Origin: an uncultured Thiothrix sp.
GTDB taxonomy: Bacteria; Pseudomonadota; Gammaproteobacteria; Thiotrichales; Thiotrichaceae
Reading direction: 5' to 3'
NCBI RefSeq assembly: GCF_937873765.1
Contig: NZ_CALMZC010000014.1
Span: 124,001-188,000, forward strand
DNA length: 64,000 nucleotides
Within the stretch, counting starts at the first letter, position 1. Each line of letters begins with the position of its first letter. The notes under the pieces were generated by a model. It saw only the letters and a list, made by a program, of their open reading frames with translations. It did not search any database and was not told where the DNA came from. This document shows positions 49,915 through 58,523 of this stretch, piece by piece. The translations under genes were made by a program, and so were the position numbers.

Positions 49915-50841
49915 ATGTCAATGGCAGATCGTGATGGCGTAATTTGGCTGGACGGTGAAATGGTGCCGTGGCGTGAAGCTAAAACCCACGTCCTGACGCA
50001 TACGTTGCATTATGGTATGGGGGTTTTTGAGGGGGTACGTGCGTATAAAGCTGAGCAGGGTACATCTATTTTCCGTTTAAAAGAGCATACCGATCGCTTA
50101 TTTAATTCTGCGAAAATTATGCGTATGAGCATTCCTTATAGCAAAGAAGAGCTCAATGAAGCACAACGTCAGGTCGTGCGTGAAAATAAGCTAGAAACGG
50201 CTTATTTACGTCCTATGTGCTTCTATGGTTCTGAGGGTATGGGTTTACGAGCGGATAATCTGAAAACGCATGTCATGGTCGCTGCTTGGACTTGGGGCGC
50301 GTATTTGGGCAATGAGGCGATGGAGAAAGGCATTCGGATCAAAACCTCTTCCTATACGCGCCATCATGTCAATATTGCGATGTGTAAGGCTAAAGCCAAT
50401 GGCAACTACATTAACTCGATGCTGGCGTTACGTGAAGCCTTAGATGATGGTTATGATGAGGCTTTACTATTGGATGTTGAAGGCTTTGTCGCAGAAGGCA
50501 GTGGTGAAAACTTTTTCTTGATTAAAGATGGCGTGATCTACACGCCTGATTTAACCGCTGCTTTAGATGGGATTACACGTCGTACTTTATTAGCAATGGC
50601 GAAAGATTTAGGCATTGAAGTACGTGAAAAGCGGATTACTCGTGATGAGGTCTATATTGCGGACGAAGCTTTCTTTACAGGTACTGCTGCTGAGGTAACA
50701 CCGATTCGTGAATTAGATCGTCGCCCGATTGGAGAAGGTGTGCGTGGCCCGATTACAACGAAATTGCAGCAGCTATTCTTTGATATTGTGCATGGGCGCA
50801 ATCCAGCTTATTTAGCTTGGTTAACACCGGTGGCTGCATGA
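49915..50841 (+). CDS. ilvE: Branched-chain amino acid aminotransferase
   Basis: PLP enzyme (fold type IV) for the last step of valine, leucine and isoleucine synthesis. Visible motifs are THTLHYGMGVFEGVRAY, KAKANGNYINSMLA with nearby EALLLDVEGFVAEGSGENFFLI, and FFTGTAAEVTPI. 308 residues is normal. GGGAG lies upstream of ATG 49915. The end overlaps the zinc-finger gene by 4 bases (ATGA). Confidence 0.95.
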   Translation: MSMADRDGVIWLDGEMVPWREAKTHVLTHTLHYGMGVFEGVRAYKAEQGTSIFRLKEHTDRLFNSAKIMRMSIPYSKEELNEAQRQVVRENKLETAYLRPMCFYGSEGMGLRADNLKTHVMVAAWTWGAYLGNEAMEKGIRIKTSSYTRHHVNIAMCKAKANGNYINSMLALREALDDGYDEALLLDVEGFVAEGSGENFFLIKDGVIYTPDLTAALDGITRRTLLAMAKDLGIEVREKRITRDEVYIADEAFFTGTAAEVTPIRELDRRPIGEGVRGPITTKLQQLFFDIVHGRNPAYLAWLTPVAA

Positions 50842-51044
50842 AAACACCGGAGTTAAAGGACTATAAAAGCCTGAATGATACGCGAGAAGTCGTAGTTAAT
50901 GCTCAGGATTTACCTTTGCATTGCCCAACCAATGAAAATGCTCTGTGGTGCGCTCACCCTAAAGTGTTTTTACCGATTGATACTTCGCCTGATAAGACCT
51001 ATCGCTGCCCCTATTGTGGGACTTTATATCGTTTAATGAATTAA
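50838..51044 (+). CDS. CHCC-type zinc-finger domain protein
   Basis: A 68-residue protein with the zf-CHCC pattern C38-x-H40 ... C57-x2-C60 (LWCAHPKVFLPI and YRCPYCGTLY). The family is related to the zinc subunit of mitochondrial complex I (NDUFS6). In bacteria such genes often follow ilvE, as here, overlapping it by 4 bases. Function unknown. An open frame back to 50817 is not needed. Confidence 0.88.
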   Translation: MKTPELKDYKSLNDTREVVVNAQDLPLHCPTNENALWCAHPKVFLPIDTSPDKTYRCPYCGTLYRLMN

Positions 51045-51052
51045 GCTGGGCA

Positions 51053-51084
51053 GGCTCAAGCAGTCGTCAATGGCTACTTGAGCC
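51053..51084. terminator. Hairpin between convergent genes
   Basis: GGCTCAAG (51053-51060) and CTTGAGCC (51077-51084) form a perfect 8-base stem with a 16-base loop between the zinc-finger gene and nhaD. There is no T run on either strand, so it may mark 3' ends without being a classic terminator. Confidence 0.4.
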
Positions 51085-51090
51085 AAACCA

Positions 51091-52527
51091 TTAAAACATA
51101 CTGCGATTAAGCAGCATGTGAGCAGCAATACTGCCGAAATAGCCGAGTGCAATCACAGGTGTCCACCTCAGGTGACTCATAAAAGTGTAATGCCCACGCG
51201 CTTGCCCCATAAGAGCTACTCCAGCGGCAGAGCCGATGGATAATAAGCTACCGCCAACACCTGCAGTTAAAGTTACCAATAACCATTGCCCAACAGGCAT
51301 CTCAGGATTCATCGTTAAAACCGCAAACATGACAGGAATATTATCTACTACTGAAGATAATAGGCCGATGGCGATATTGGCATAAGTAGCGCCCAACTGA
51401 CCGTAGAGTAGTTGTGAGGCCATTTCTAAGTAGCCAATAAAGCCCAAACCACCTACGCACATAACTACTCCGTAAAAGAACAACAAGGTATCCCATTCAG
51501 AACGGGCGATTTTGTCGAAAATATCAAATCCCTGTCTAGCTGTGGGTTGCACATGCGCCATGTTGGATTCAAAGGGGTCAAAATAGCCGCGAATCCGCGC
51601 TCGATGATAGGTTTTCTTTAAGTAATAGCCATAAAGTTGGAGTAAAGCCAAACCTGTAAACATTCCCAATACCGGTGGTAAATGCAGTGAGTTATGGAAG
51701 GTAACGGCTAGCGCAATGGTGAAAATAAATAGAGCTAAAATGGCAAAGGCCCCGCGTTTGACCGGAACGGGGCGCGAATCAAGAGTCTGTGGTGCGCTTT
51801 TGGAAACGGTAAAGCTCATGATTAAAGCCGGAATAAACCAGTTGAGGACAGACGGGATAAACAGTGCAAAGAACTCCCAAAATTCTACTACACCTTTTTG
51901 CCAAACCATTAAAGTGGTGATGTCGCCGAAAGGGCTGAAGGCGCCACCGGCATTCGCCGCAATCACGATATTGATACAGGACACTGCAATAAAGGCGTGA
52001 TCATCCCTTCCCACGGCGAGAATGACGGCACACATCAATAAAGCCGTGGTCATATTGTCGGCAACGGGCGAGATAAAAAAGGCCATTACCCCAGTTAACC
52101 AGAAAATTTGTCTTAGATTAAAGCCTTTATGTAGTAACCAAGAGCGCAAGGCATCGAAGATACGTCGCTCTTCCAAGGCATTGACATAGGTCATCGCGAC
52201 TAATAAGAATAAAAATAACTCTGCGTATTCTAATAAATTATGCCGTGCTGCTTCAGCGGGTAAACCACTCTGTCCACCATAGGCAAGCGCAATGGCGACC
52301 CAGATTAAACCTGCTGCTAAGATGACCGGTTTAGATTTACGTAAATGCGTATATTCTTCTAAAACTACTAAGGTATAAGCGCTGAGGAAAGCGATTAGAG
52401 CAAAATAACCAGCGGTGTGATTGGTTAAATCAAGACGTGTTTCGGTGGTAGTTGTGACTGCCCAAGCAAGCTCTGGTAAAGCGCTCAAACAGCAGATGAG
52501 TAACCAGTTTAAAGATCTATATGGCAT
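51091..52527 (-). CDS. nhaD: Na+/H+ antiporter NhaD
   Basis: Inner-membrane antiporter of the ion transporter superfamily, 478 residues with about 12 helices. An N-terminal hydrophobic segment (about 7-24) resembles the cleavable or extra helix of NhaD. Conserved segments include FFISPVADNMTTALLMCAVILAVG, NAGGAFSPFGDITTLMVWQKG and SSVVDNIPVMFAVLTMNPE, with intramembrane D and N residues. It extrudes Na+ (and Li+) at alkaline pH. An AGGAGG precedes the ATG, and its leader contains a large structured element. Confidence 0.92.
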   Translation of the reverse strand: MPYRSLNWLLICCLSALPELAWAVTTTTETRLDLTNHTAGYFALIAFLSAYTLVVLEEYTHLRKSKPVILAAGLIWVAIALAYGGQSGLPAEAARHNLLEYAELFLFLLVAMTYVNALEERRIFDALRSWLLHKGFNLRQIFWLTGVMAFFISPVADNMTTALLMCAVILAVGRDDHAFIAVSCINIVIAANAGGAFSPFGDITTLMVWQKGVVEFWEFFALFIPSVLNWFIPALIMSFTVSKSAPQTLDSRPVPVKRGAFAILALFIFTIALAVTFHNSLHLPPVLGMFTGLALLQLYGYYLKKTYHRARIRGYFDPFESNMAHVQPTARQGFDIFDKIARSEWDTLLFFYGVVMCVGGLGFIGYLEMASQLLYGQLGATYANIAIGLLSSVVDNIPVMFAVLTMNPEMPVGQWLLVTLTAGVGGSLLSIGSAAGVALMGQARGHYTFMSHLRWTPVIALGYFGSIAAHMLLNRSMF

Positions 52528-52558
52528 AAGCGCCTCCTAGCACTGTGATGTTGAAGGG

Positions 52559-52634
52559 AGACTAGATTTTATGATGAAAGAAGCACTTAGCTTCGCTTTT
52601 GAATCTCGCATCTTCTCTAAAATGAGTCTAGTCT
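52559..52634 (-). promoter_or_regulatory. Structured leader element upstream of nhaD
   Basis: AGACTAGATTTTA (52559-52571) pairs with TAAAA (52618-52622) plus TCTAGTCT (52627-52634), a 13-base closing stem with a 4-base bulge. Inside are GATG/CATC and GAAGC/GCTTC stems. In the nhaD mRNA this element ends about 20 bases before the AGGAGG. It resembles a cis-regulatory RNA. On the plus strand the outer stem is followed by TTTTTT, so a plus-strand terminator reading is also possible. Confidence 0.45.
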
Positions 52635-52725
52635 TTTTTGGTAAACTATCCATTTAGATGGATTATTTTGCCCCCACAAGCCAGCAATGATATATAGACC
52701 AAAATTTTTTCAAAAAGGGCATGCT

Positions 52726-53346
52726 ATGAAACAGTTGTTATTATTAGGATTGGCAAGTTTATTAGTCGCTTGCGGTGGTAAAGAAGAACCCAAGGTATCT
52801 AACACCACTACAACACCGCCAACAGCCTCTACACCGCTTGATAAAGCTGCTTTAAGCGAGCAAGCTAAAAATGCAATCAAAACGTATGGTGGTAGTTTAA
52901 AAGCAGAGTTGCAAACGGCGATGCAAGCGGGTGGACCTGTCAATGCCATTAGCGCTTGCCAACTAAAAGCTCCTGAAATCGCTAAAACGGTCTCTGAAGC
53001 TGAGCAGTTGCAAATTTCGCGGGTTAGCCTGCGTAATCGTAATCCAGTGATGGGTGTACCGAATGAATGGCAAACTCAAGTCCTGAATGATTTTGAAGCC
53101 CGAAAAGTAAAAGGTGAAGCGCTTGAATCCTTGGTATATTCTGAATTGGTAGAAAACGGTGGGAAGCAGGAGTTTCGTTTTATGAAAGCTATTCCGACAG
53201 AAGCGATGTGCCTAACTTGCCACGGTAGCGAAATTAGCCCAGCAGTCATGACTCGCCTAAAAGAACTGTATCCGCAAGATAAAGCGACTGGTTTTAAGGA
53301 AGGTGATTTACGCGGGGCATTTGCAGTGGTAAAAAATTTACCTTAA
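52726..53346 (+). CDS. c-type haem lipoprotein, DUF3365 family
   Basis: A 206-residue exported lipoprotein. Signal MKQLLLLGLASLLVAC gives lipidated Cys16, followed by a Thr/Pro-rich linker (to about 38). The DUF3365/Tll0287-like domain contains one haem motif C162-L-T-C165-H166. Homologues bind one haem c and are thought to act in redox sensing or electron transfer. The open frame to 52687 is less likely because it would hide the lipoprotein signal. Alone between nhaD and the arginyltransferase gene. Confidence 0.85.
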   Translation: MKQLLLLGLASLLVACGGKEEPKVSNTTTTPPTASTPLDKAALSEQAKNAIKTYGGSLKAELQTAMQAGGPVNAISACQLKAPEIAKTVSEAEQLQISRVSLRNRNPVMGVPNEWQTQVLNDFEARKVKGEALESLVYSELVENGGKQEFRFMKAIPTEAMCLTCHGSEISPAVMTRLKELYPQDKATGFKEGDLRGAFAVVKNLP

Positions 53347-53379
53347 CCCCAAAGAATAGGCAGTTTAGGTTTGAAAAGC

Positions 53380-54096
53380 ATGTTATCCAATGCCTTGGAG
53401 CTTTATATCACGGCAGCCCATGAATGCCCTTACCTCGCAGAGCGTAAGGCAACTAATCTGCTTGTCGATCCGGCTTATGCTATGGATAATCGCACCTATA
53501 GCCATTTGCTAAATAAAGGTTTCCGTCGCAGTGGAAGCGATGTCTATCGCCCTTGCTGCTACCGTTGCCAAGCGTGTATTTCCACTCGCATTCCGGTCGA
53601 GCGCTTCCAACCTTCCCGCAGTCAAAAGCGCACTTGGAAACTGAATCAAGATTTGATAGTGCGCATCAATCAAGACGGCTACAAGGATGCATATACTGAG
53701 CTATATTTAAGCTATGTGCGCTCGCGGCATACTGGCGGTGGGATGGACGATGATACACCCAGCACCTTTGCAAGCTTTATCCTAACGCCTTGGTGCCAAA
53801 CCGTACTGATTGAGTTTTGGAAAAATGAGACTTTATTGGCGGTAGCAGCGACGGATTGGCTGAAGCAAGGTCTATCTTCGGTTTATACCTTCTTTGATCC
53901 AAAGGAGGGAAGTGAGCGAGGTTTAGGCACTTTTGCTTTACTTTGGCAAATTCATTGGGCAACTGAATTAAAATTGCCTTATGTTTACCCAGGCTATTGG
54001 ATTAAAGAATCGCAGAAGATGAATTACAAAGTACGCTTCCAGCCTATAGAGGGCTTTGTTAATAATCAGTGGGTACAGCTTGAGAAGCCAGATTAG
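53380..54096 (+). CDS. Aminoacyl-tRNA--protein transferase (Ate/Bpt)
   Basis: N-end rule enzyme that adds an amino acid (Arg or Leu from tRNA) to protein N-termini for ClpS/ClpAP degradation. The N-terminal domain shows CPYLAERKATNLLVDP and the cysteine pattern RPCCYRCQACISTRIPVERF. The C-terminal GNAT-like part shows GLSSVYTFFDP and YPGYWIKESQKMNYK. ATG 53380 is chosen over TTG 53371 because TAGG is well spaced only for the ATG (238 residues). Whether Leu (Bpt) or Arg (Ate) is used cannot be read here. Confidence 0.9.
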   Translation: MLSNALELYITAAHECPYLAERKATNLLVDPAYAMDNRTYSHLLNKGFRRSGSDVYRPCCYRCQACISTRIPVERFQPSRSQKRTWKLNQDLIVRINQDGYKDAYTELYLSYVRSRHTGGGMDDDTPSTFASFILTPWCQTVLIEFWKNETLLAVAATDWLKQGLSSVYTFFDPKEGSERGLGTFALLWQIHWATELKLPYVYPGYWIKESQKMNYKVRFQPIEGFVNNQWVQLEKPD

Positions 54097-54105
54097 GAAG
54101 CCAAC

Positions 54106-54849
54106 ATGGATTTAAGCGACGAGCAACTCTTGCGCTATAGCCGCCAAATCCTCCTTCCACAATTTGATGTTCAAGGCCAAGAGCGCTTACTGCAAGCTAC
54201 TGTACTTATCTTTGGCTTAGGAGGGTTAGGTTCTCCAGTTTCTTTATATTTAGCTGCCAGTGGCATTGGTAAACTTATCCTAGTTGATCCCGATCATGTC
54301 GATTTAAGTAATCTGCAGCGGCAAATTGTGCATAGTGAAGCAACAGTCGATCTGCCAAAAGTCAATTCGGCTCAACAGCGTTTACAAGCCATTAATGCCA
54401 GTATTGAAATTAAAACTCATCAGCAAGCTTTTACTGGAGAAGCACTCGTTGCTCTAATTCAGCAAGCTGATTTAGTTCTCGACTGCACCGATAATTTAGC
54501 CACTCGCTTAGCGATTAATGCTGCTTGTGTGCAGGCTAAAAAGCCCTTGGTGTCGGCTGCAGCAATTCGCTTTGAAGGGCAGATTGGTGTATTTCAGGCT
54601 ACTGAAACTTCACCTTGTTATCAGTGTTTCTATGGCAAGGTTGTAGACTTGCCACAAACCTGCACGACTAATGGTGTGTTAGGACCAGTGCTGGGTGTGC
54701 TTGGGAGTATGCAAGCGATTGAGGCGATTAAACTGCTTACACAGATCGGCGAACCTTTGGTAGGACGTATGCTGTTATTTGATGCGCTCAATATGGAGTG
54801 GACAGCGATTCGTGTACCTAAGCGAGTTGATTGTCCAGTGTGTGCCTAA
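54106..54849 (+). CDS. HesA/MoeB/ThiF family adenylyltransferase
   Basis: E1-like enzyme that adenylates the C-terminal Gly-Gly of MoaD/ThiS-type sulfur carriers. The nucleotide motif is VLIFGLGGLGSPVSLYLA (about 33-50), with NLQRQIVH (Arg finger) and DCTDN. Zinc ligands C171, C174, C243 and C246 match MoeB, and C186 is the family cysteine (TCTTNGVLGP). 247 residues, without a rhodanese domain. It faces the aldehyde oxidoreductase operon that encodes a MoaD-like carrier (55152-55406), its probable substrate by position. Confidence 0.9.
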   Translation: MDLSDEQLLRYSRQILLPQFDVQGQERLLQATVLIFGLGGLGSPVSLYLAASGIGKLILVDPDHVDLSNLQRQIVHSEATVDLPKVNSAQQRLQAINASIEIKTHQQAFTGEALVALIQQADLVLDCTDNLATRLAINAACVQAKKPLVSAAAIRFEGQIGVFQATETSPCYQCFYGKVVDLPQTCTTNGVLGPVLGVLGSMQAIEAIKLLTQIGEPLVGRMLLFDALNMEWTAIRVPKRVDCPVCA

Positions 54850-54865
54850 ACGGGCTTTTTTTAAG

Positions 54866-55192
54866 CTAACCGCCACCGCGACGATAGTAAAGGTCAAACT
54901 GCGTCAAAAACTGCTTGATTTCAGTATCACTTAGGTCAATGAACTGGATGTGCATCGGTAGGTAGGGAAGCGCGAGTAAAGCAATTCTGCGTACTTGCTC
55001 AGCTTGCAGTTGAATAGTCACTGAGCCATTCGCAACAGCAACAGTGATGAACTCGTCACTCGTTTGATAACTATAATTGCGCAACGCAGAGGGCAGAATT
55101 TGCATGAATTCTGCCCGTGTAAAACCCATTTCTCGATATAAAGCTTGCAGCCTAACCTCCTGCAACGGGTGGCCAAATAGCGACAGCATCAT
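54866..55192 (-). CDS. Unknown small protein, last gene of the aldehyde oxidoreductase operon
   Basis: I do not recognise this gene. The longest frame (108 residues) starts at ATG 55192 and overlaps the MoaD-like gene by 41 bases. A shorter start at the internal ATG (MGFTRAEF, about residue 22) would remove the overlap, and an AGGAGG lies within the MoaD end. The product is soluble, with a hydrophobic middle beta segment (FITVAVANGSVTIQLQ) and a helix (QVRRIALLALPYLPMHIQF), ending in RRGGG. Its place suggests a role in maturation of the oxidoreductase or its cofactor. The terminal Gly run also recalls a carrier tail. Confidence 0.6.
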   Translation of the reverse strand: MMLSLFGHPLQEVRLQALYREMGFTRAEFMQILPSALRNYSYQTSDEFITVAVANGSVTIQLQAEQVRRIALLALPYLPMHIQFIDLSDTEIKQFLTQFDLYYRRGGG

Positions 55193-55406
55193 TAGGTTTT
55201 AGCGCAAAGGCTTGATCACGATCCCTATCACAAACAAACACCCCATTCACTAACACCAAATGTGCCATTGGCCGGGGTATTTGAAAGCGGTCGATTAACT
55301 CATTTAAGCTAATCGATTCTAGGACTTCGATCTCAGCTTTATTGTGCTTAGCACCTGCGGGTAGCAAATCGCCAAGGTGGGCGTAAAGTTTTAAGGTAAT
55401 CTGCAT
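55152..55406 (-). CDS. MoaD/ThiS family sulfur carrier protein
   Basis: An 84-residue ubiquitin-fold protein ending in the essential Gly-Gly (PPVAGG). MQITLKLYAHLGDLLPAGAK, DRFQIPRPMAHLVLVNG and the FALKPNDAVAIWPPVAGG end are typical of MoaD-like carriers. It lies 2 bases after the FAD subunit gene of the aldehyde oxidoreductase operon, so it probably serves synthesis of its own tungsten/molybdenum pterin cofactor. In the Aromatoleum operon the equivalent gene is called aorD (from memory). Confidence 0.9.
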   Translation of the reverse strand: MQITLKLYAHLGDLLPAGAKHNKAEIEVLESISLNELIDRFQIPRPMAHLVLVNGVFVCDRDRDQAFALKPNDAVAIWPPVAGG

Positions 55407-55408
55407 GA

Positions 55409-56644
55409 TTAAGCAACGCGCTGCTGTAAATAAGCCTCCATAAAGCGGCTTGGGTTATCCATCAAATAGTCTTTCCACTTCCCTAAGCGAGTGCGATTTT
55501 GAATTAAACCCCGCAAAGCCCCAATATGCTGTGTCATACCTAAAGTATTCGCGCCGACCAGACGCTCACCTTTGAATTGCAGGTTGATGTAGCGATAGTG
55601 CTCAGGGTCATTCAAAGTCGCTGACTCGCCATTTTCGACACCTTGCCACAAGCCAAAAGAGGCTGAAATCAGTCCCATGGTGTCTAGTACATTCATATTG
55701 ACGCTGCCTTGGTGCAGGTAATGGCCACCGGACATATTCGTCGCAGCAATAAAACCATGCTCCACTGCAGTCGGCTGAATCGCTTGTACACTATAATCGC
55801 CGGTAGAAAAGTCCCTACCTTCTGCTACATCGCCGGCTGCAAAGATGTCAGGATGGTTGGTTTGCAAACGTCGATTGACTAAAATCCCGTGCCTCGTTTG
55901 GAGCCAGCCTTTAGCCAATTCTATATTCGGCTTTACCCCTGTTGCGCAAATCAGTAAATCCACTTGCATAGCGGGCTGAGTCTCCAGTTCAACATAGAGC
56001 TTTTCGCCTGCTACACTGACTGCTTTCACTTTAGTGGAGGTGAGCACGCGCACACCTTGCTGCTCACACCAGCGTTTTAATAAGCCACCGGATTGTTCAT
56101 CCATCATGCGTGGAACCATGCGATTTTCCATTTCCACCACAGTGAGATTCACGCCACGCTTAGCTAGAGCTTCCAGAATGATACAGCCGATAAAGCCCGC
56201 CCCCATGAGAATGACATCATCACCTGCATTCGCTTTAGCAATAATTCGGCGCGCATCCGCCAGCGTCCAGCAATTGGTTACCCCCGGTAAATCCATGCCC
56301 GGAATCGGTGGACGCACTGCTCGTGAACCCGTAGCAAGCAGCAATTTGTCAAAGCCAAGTTGGGAACCATCTGCCAAAGTTAGTTGATGATTATCCACTT
56401 GAATATTGCTGACATGTTGTTGAATGCATTGAATTCGCTCGCGTTCAAAATGAGCAGGTGCTTTGCGTAGATGCGTACCTTCTTCTGCAATATCTCCGAT
56501 CAAATGATAAGGGATAGCCATGCGTGAATAGGGCGGCTCTGGCTCGTCACCAATTAAGGTAATGGCTGCTGTAGATTCACGTTGCCGTAAGGTTTCAGCG
56601 GCCACGACACCGGCAGGGCCGGTGCCAATGATCACATAATTCAT
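55409..56644 (-). CDS. FAD-dependent NAD(H) oxidoreductase subunit of aldehyde oxidoreductase (AorC-like)
   Basis: Pyridine nucleotide-disulfide oxidoreductase fold of 411 residues. FAD motif YVIIGTGPAGVVAAETL near the N-terminus, NAD motif VILMGAGFIGCIILEALA (about 150), and FAAGDVAEG for the second FAD contact. No redox-active CxxxxC is seen. In AOR complexes of Aromatoleum-type bacteria this subunit links the enzyme to NAD+. ATG 56644 is chosen over TTG 56650, with AAGGA 6 bases upstream. It lies 9 bases after the catalytic subunit gene. Confidence 0.88.
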   Translation of the reverse strand: MNYVIIGTGPAGVVAAETLRQRESTAAITLIGDEPEPPYSRMAIPYHLIGDIAEEGTHLRKAPAHFERERIQCIQQHVSNIQVDNHQLTLADGSQLGFDKLLLATGSRAVRPPIPGMDLPGVTNCWTLADARRIIAKANAGDDVILMGAGFIGCIILEALAKRGVNLTVVEMENRMVPRMMDEQSGGLLKRWCEQQGVRVLTSTKVKAVSVAGEKLYVELETQPAMQVDLLICATGVKPNIELAKGWLQTRHGILVNRRLQTNHPDIFAAGDVAEGRDFSTGDYSVQAIQPTAVEHGFIAATNMSGGHYLHQGSVNMNVLDTMGLISASFGLWQGVENGESATLNDPEHYRYINLQFKGERLVGANTLGMTQHIGALRGLIQNRTRLGKWKDYLMDNPSRFMEAYLQQRVA

Positions 56645-56653
56645 AGGCAATCC

Positions 56654-58510
56654 TTAGCTAGGTAAGCCATAGCGCTGCCGAGTTTCTGGGGTGAGCTGGC
56701 CTTCTGTTGTCCAACCACGCAGTTCATAGTATTTCGGTAGCATCGCTCCTAGATCACAAACCTTGCCTTCAGCGGGGCCAACATTCGCGGCGTCCTTCAA
56801 TAAACGCTTAGGTAAGGTGTCATCAGCCGCAGTTAAGCCTGCCCGCATATTGAAATCACGCTCGAGTTGCCAAATTCGCGCACCGACTTCAGCACATTTC
56901 TCAACTGACCAATCCCCTTCACAAGCAGCATCGATCTGAGGAGCGATATTGTCCAGTGACCAAGCGAAAGTAGAGAAGATGCATAGGCCAGAGGAGTCGA
57001 CGGCTGCAGTCGCATCTTGGAAAGCAATAACCAACTCTGGCTTGCCATCAGTCGCTAAAGGATCAGTTTTGACTGGAATCCCTAGTACCTCAGAGGACAC
57101 CGTATAGCTACGTAAATGGCAAGCTCCCCGATTTGAGGTGGCATAAGTTAAGCCCATGCCTTGGATACCACGTGGGTCATACGCTGGGAACTCTTGGCCT
57201 TTGACGGTCATCGACAATTCTGGGCGACCATACTTTTCGCACAGCCGCTTAGAACCTAAACCGATTTCTTTACCAAAACCTTCCCCCCGTGCAGTTAATT
57301 CGGCGATTTTTACTAGAGCTTCTGCAGAGCCAAATTTCAGTTCAATCCCACCTGTTTGTTCAGTGGTAATGACGCCATCTTCAAATAACTCCATAGCAGC
57401 GGCTACGGTAGCACCAAAGGAAATCGGGTCAATGCCATCTTCATTGCATAGGAAATTTACATACGTCAGTGCATCCAGATCGTCGACACCGGTATCTGGC
57501 CCTAGTGCCCATGCGGCTTCATATTCTAAGCCGCCAGAATTGCCCCAATATTGTGGTTTATCTTTGACGCTGAAGTGAGTGCGGTCAACACTCGAAATCC
57601 GCCCACATGCAATTGTGCAGCCAAAGCAACCACCATTGCGCGTGAGGTTTTTCTTACCATCGGAAGCACGTGGCTCATGCATGGCTTCACCCGAGACACT
57701 ATGTGCGCCTTCAAAGCGTACTTCACGCATATTACGGGTTGGTAAAGCACCTAATTCATTAATAACATTCATCAGCACTTGCGTGCCATAAGTAGGTAAG
57801 CCAGCCCCCGTGACTGCATTCGCGGCTAGTACTTTCTTATGCTCGAAAGTCGCATCCATGAAGCGTTTCATGTCTTTGATATTTCCCACACCACGTGTAC
57901 CGCGTAAAGCAACCGCTTTCACATTTTTGGAGGCTAGCACCGTACCAACACCAGAGCGTCCTGCTGCACGGTGCAAATCATTTACCACAGCAGCGAATAA
58001 GTTGCCGCTTTCAGCCGCACGCCCAACACAAGCAATCCGAATCTGTGGGTCTTGATGCTTTTTATGAATTTCTTCGTCGGTTGCCCAGACTGATTTCCCC
58101 CAAAGATCCTCAGCAGGAATGAGCCGTGCTTGGTCGTTTTCTACATATAAGTACACAGGAGTAGGGGATTTGCCTTCGAGTATAATCATATCCCAGCCAG
58201 CATTTTTCATTTCAGCACCAAAGAAGCCACCCGAGTTAGAGCAAGCAATCGTGCCTGTTAAGGGGCTTTTGGTGATACAAGAATAGCGTCCACCCGTAGA
58301 AGCCATCGTGCCAGTCAATGGGCCGGTCGCCATAATAAATTTATTATCAGGGCTTAAAGCACCGACCTGTGCATCCACTTCTTCCACAAAATAGCGGGTG
58401 GCTAAGCCACGTTGACCCAGATATTGCTGCGCCCATTCCATATTCAGGGGTTCAGCACTGATTACGCCATCCGTTAGATTGACGCGTAGAATTTTTTTAG
58501 TCCATGCCAT
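56654..58510 (-). CDS. Aldehyde:ferredoxin oxidoreductase catalytic subunit (tungsten, AorB-like)
   Basis: Catalytic subunit of the AOR family, oxidising aldehydes to acids with a bis-pterin tungsten (or Mo) cofactor. At 618 residues it has the N-terminal pterin domain (LTGTMASTGGRYSCITKSPLTG, about 65-85), and 4Fe-4S ligands C295, C298, C302 (GGCFGCTIACG) with the distant C509 in DSSGLCIFS. All four cluster cysteines and the DxxGLC motif are present, so activity is expected. Neighbours give a ferredoxin-like subunit upstream and an FAD subunit downstream, the NAD-linked bacterial form. Confidence 0.92.
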   Translation of the reverse strand: MAWTKKILRVNLTDGVISAEPLNMEWAQQYLGQRGLATRYFVEEVDAQVGALSPDNKFIMATGPLTGTMASTGGRYSCITKSPLTGTIACSNSGGFFGAEMKNAGWDMIILEGKSPTPVYLYVENDQARLIPAEDLWGKSVWATDEEIHKKHQDPQIRIACVGRAAESGNLFAAVVNDLHRAAGRSGVGTVLASKNVKAVALRGTRGVGNIKDMKRFMDATFEHKKVLAANAVTGAGLPTYGTQVLMNVINELGALPTRNMREVRFEGAHSVSGEAMHEPRASDGKKNLTRNGGCFGCTIACGRISSVDRTHFSVKDKPQYWGNSGGLEYEAAWALGPDTGVDDLDALTYVNFLCNEDGIDPISFGATVAAAMELFEDGVITTEQTGGIELKFGSAEALVKIAELTARGEGFGKEIGLGSKRLCEKYGRPELSMTVKGQEFPAYDPRGIQGMGLTYATSNRGACHLRSYTVSSEVLGIPVKTDPLATDGKPELVIAFQDATAAVDSSGLCIFSTFAWSLDNIAPQIDAACEGDWSVEKCAEVGARIWQLERDFNMRAGLTAADDTLPKRLLKDAANVGPAEGKVCDLGAMLPKYYELRGWTTEGQLTPETRQRYGLPS

Positions 58511-58523
58511 CTTCTAATCCTCT

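Noticed and set aside
57156..58122. Plus-strand open frames opposite the aldehyde oxidoreductase catalytic gene
   Set aside because: They lie opposite conserved cluster-binding and pterin-binding parts of that gene and have Ser/Arg/Pro-rich shadow-like composition.
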